Source: Ottowia sp.
GTDB taxonomy: Bacteria > Pseudomonadota > Gammaproteobacteria > Burkholderiales > Burkholderiaceae
Direction: 5' to 3'
NCBI GenBank assembly: GCA_020853585.1
Contig: JADYYQ010000143.1
Span: 1-36,269 of the forward strand
DNA: 36,269 nucleotides
The notes below the pieces were generated by a model that worked only from the letters and a program-made list of their open reading frames with translations, was not told the origin of the DNA and searched no databases. This document shows, one piece after another, positions 35,158-36,269 of this stretch. A program made the position numbers and the translations under genes. The number at the start of each line of letters is the position of its first letter. Within the stretch, counting starts at the first letter, position 1.

Positions 35158-35452
35158 CATCGGAAAAAGGTAACATTGGTAACATTTTTATTCGACTAAC
35201 TGGAAATCCTTAATGGGTAAAGCTTTGCGCGGTTTTTGAAAAGGTAACATTTTAGTAACATAAGAGTAACTTGTTACCTTTTTAGAGGGTAACATTAGGT
35301 ATAAAAATATCTCTTTAAAATCAATGACTTAAAAATAAGTTACCTTTTTGTTACCCTATGTAACCCTTAAAAGGTAACATAAATTCCCCTTTAAAATCAT
35401 AGAGTTAACCCCCTAAAAAGGGGTGTGTTACCAATGTTACCTTTTTCCGATG
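35158..35452. repeat. GTTACC repeat block bounded by a perfect 27-bp inverted repeat; candidate replication origin
   Basis: The arms at 35158-35184 and 35426-35452 are exact complements over 27 bases, each holding two GTTACC words. Inside and including the arms there are ten exact copies: GGTAAC at 35169, 35179, 35243, 35288 and 35373, and GTTACC at 35273, 35339, 35350, 35427 and 35436. The DNA between is AT-rich, with a small hairpin CCCCT-AAAA-AGGGG at 35410-35423. Iterons in both orientations around AT-rich DNA are typical of replication origins bound by satellite or plasmid initiators, such as the P4 alpha protein with its own repeat. A MITE-like insertion with internal repeats is an alternative. 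Confidence 0.8.
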
Positions 35453-35714
35453 CCCCCATCTTTTTGGTGGTGAAATGCTAAGAAAGTTTCACCTGCTGGA
35501 CTTACAAGTCACTTACATTTAACTTTCAATTTGGACGGCTTTAAAGTTAGGCAAGTCACCTTCACATGTCTTTTCAATGCCAATTTTTGAGCTGCATGGA
35601 ATTGCAAAAAAATGCATCAATTCGCAAGTTTTTTTGCGTGTATATTTTCCTCTTAGCGCCTGTATTGGCGTGGTTCCGCGCTTGCGCACAAGTGCATGAT
35701 TTTTGCTAGATTAA
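35453..35714. other. Element DNA between the repeat block and the leader frame
   Basis: About 260 bp with no gene. Near the right end the sequence turns GC-rich, leading into the Arg-rich leader frame. The promoter for that frame should lie here; ATTTTCC and TATATT words near 35640-35650 are AT-rich candidates without a clear -35. Confidence 0.4.
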
Positions 35715-35792
35715 GTGCGGGGGCGTGGCGGGGTTACGAGCGCGCGCAGGAGCGTGAGACGTAGGCACGGGGCCTTATTTAAGGAGACGATA
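35715..35792 (+). other. Arg-rich leader frame resembling phage-satellite Ash/Icd-type sequences
   Basis: From GTG 35715 the reading frame encodes RGRGGVTSARRSVRRRHGAL, a strongly basic motif that I recognise from Ash/Icd-like proteins and conserved leaders upstream of genes in P4-like satellites and prophages of proteobacteria. The DNA here is sharply more GC-rich than its surroundings. It is in frame with the next gene, so it could be its N-terminus, a leader peptide, or a conserved RNA segment. AAGGAG and a GTG at 35793 favour a separate start. Confidence 0.45.
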
Positions 35793-36149
35793 GTGATCAA
35801 AGATTCAAGGGAGCCGCAAAAACCTATGTATATCCAATCTTGCCTTGCCATTTATGATTTACATGGCTTCTGGAAAAAACCTAAAGAAGCTTATAACTCT
35901 TATTTTTACGAAAAAAAATTAACAAATGGATTAAATATAAAAATAAGGGCGGATGGTTACTACGTGTTTGATTTCCATGATTCTTCAATTGGGGGGCGTG
36001 TGCAATATAAACAATCAAGCTATGGAAAGATATTTGCAATTCTTAATGAAAGGGTGGAAGTGATACACGCTTTTCTTGCATGCCTTAGAGGAGTGGCACA
36101 AAAGAGTTATGGGCAACAACATCCTTGTGGAATGACGTTTATGGATTGA
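35793..36149 (+). CDS. Hypothetical 118-residue element protein
   Basis: No family is recognised beyond the leader. From GTG 35793, seven bases after AGGAG, the product is a mixed alpha/beta-looking soluble protein with many Tyr and Lys (AYNSYFYEKK, RADGYYVFDFHDSS, QYKQSSYGKIFAI). The frame is open upstream to 35715, so a 144-residue form with an Arg-rich N-terminus is possible. It follows the candidate origin in the same orientation, where phage satellites often place regulatory or small early genes. The IS left end begins only a few bases after its stop, so the original downstream gene order may be broken. Confidence 0.55.
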   Translation: MIKDSREPQKPMYIQSCLAIYDLHGFWKKPKEAYNSYFYEKKLTNGLNIKIRADGYYVFDFHDSSIGGRVQYKQSSYGKIFAILNERVEVIHAFLACLRGVAQKSYGQQHPCGMTFMD

Positions 36150-36156
36150 GGTAGCC

Positions 36157-36269
36157 TGACAAATTCGGACACTCCAACTTGGTATATTACCTAAAATTGG
36201 AGCAAGGATGAGCAAGCAAGAAAGCTACACAAAAGAGTATCGCGGCGAGGCGGTCAAACTTGTATTGGA
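36157..36269 (+). mobile_element. Left end of an IS3-like insertion sequence
   Basis: A likely terminal repeat begins TGACAAATTCGGACACTCC at 36157, followed 30-odd bases later by GGAGCAAGG and a transposase start. Only the left end is in the window, so the right repeat and target duplication cannot be checked. It would lie inside the integrated element, just after the 118-residue gene. Confidence 0.6.
36208..36269 (+). CDS. Transposase OrfA start (IS3 family, partial)
   Basis: The first 20 residues, MSKQESYTKEYRGEAVKLVL, have the usual start of an IS3-family OrfA (basic, then the first helix of the helix-turn-helix, with a KEYRGEAVKLV core). The ATG follows GGAGCAAGG. The gene runs off the window; the helix-turn-helix, frameshift site and OrfB DDE domain are not visible. 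Confidence 0.65.
   Translation, partial: MSKQESYTKEYRGEAVKLVL

Larger units (their letters stand above)
34736..36269. mobile_element. Left end of an integrated island or phage satellite (continues past the window)
   Basis: The tRNA-Lys remnant marks the chromosome-element border. Everything to the right differs from the chromosome: strong AT bias to about 35640, a dense GTTACC repeat block with a 27-bp inverted repeat, a phage-satellite-like leader frame, an unknown small gene and an IS end. No integrase is seen on this side, which fits the distal end; integrase and primase genes are expected beyond the window. The word CCTTTAAAATCATA occurs both next to the border (34749) and in the repeat block (35388). 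Confidence 0.7.

Noticed and set aside
35158-35452. CRISPR array.
   Set aside because: The repeated unit is six to ten bases, in both orientations and irregularly spaced, with no spacer pattern.

Overview
The window reads as chromosome of a Burkholderiaceae-type betaproteobacterium with a lowered GC content and some gene decay. Most proteins resemble their Burkholderia versions closely: the split ArnA, the alaC-hom-thrC order, PIN-PhoH, PurL, and KynA with its conserved C-terminus. Non-coding stretches are AT-rich, one core biosynthetic gene (hom) carries an in-frame stop, and a duplicated secreted-protein gene is frameshifted. I infer a host-associated member of the family, for example a fungus-associated endobacterium of the Mycoavidus/Glomeribacter kind. 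That placement rests on remembered family sequences, not on a search.

Positions 232-10599 (minus strand) form one long, tightly packed gene run: a Mth938-domain protein, ArnT, a small EamA/SMR-type membrane protein, ArnB, ArnC, ArnA formyltransferase, ArnA dehydrogenase, ArnD, a BCP peroxiredoxin, PIN-PhoH and an NlpC/P60 lipoprotein. The arn genes together make and attach 4-amino-4-deoxy-L-arabinose to lipid A, lowering its negative charge and giving resistance to cationic peptides. Positions 10927-13446 (minus) hold an unfamiliar three-gene cassette. A cytoplasm-type SLT/lysozyme-fold protein with no signal peptide lies between two related, exported, Cys-rich proteins, one of them frameshifted. 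This has the shape of a peptidoglycan-attacking effector with periplasmic immunity proteins and is the best candidate here for an undescribed system.

Positions 14277-18313 (plus) are the alaC-hom-thrC operon, with hom interrupted by a TGA. Then come crcB (fluoride channel), a DUF2971 protein (minus), clpB with a visible heat-shock-type promoter, dps, a sodium:solute symporter (minus), and purL. Positions 29936-32242 hold a lone HlyC-like toxin acyltransferase whose catalytic His is replaced by Gln, a small outer-membrane beta-barrel, and an unknown 204-residue protein. A 1-kb AT-rich stretch leads to an orphan kynA.

From 34691 on the chromosome meets an integrated element. The 3' half of a tRNA-Lys gene (minus strand) ends abruptly in foreign DNA, as expected at the distal end of a tRNA-targeting island. 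Inside the element lie an inverted repeat next to the junction, a 295-bp block with ten GTTACC/GGTAAC motifs bounded by a perfect 27-bp inverted repeat (a candidate iteron replication origin), a phage-satellite-like Arg-rich leader reading frame, a 118-residue unknown protein, and the start of an IS3-like insertion sequence that runs off the window.
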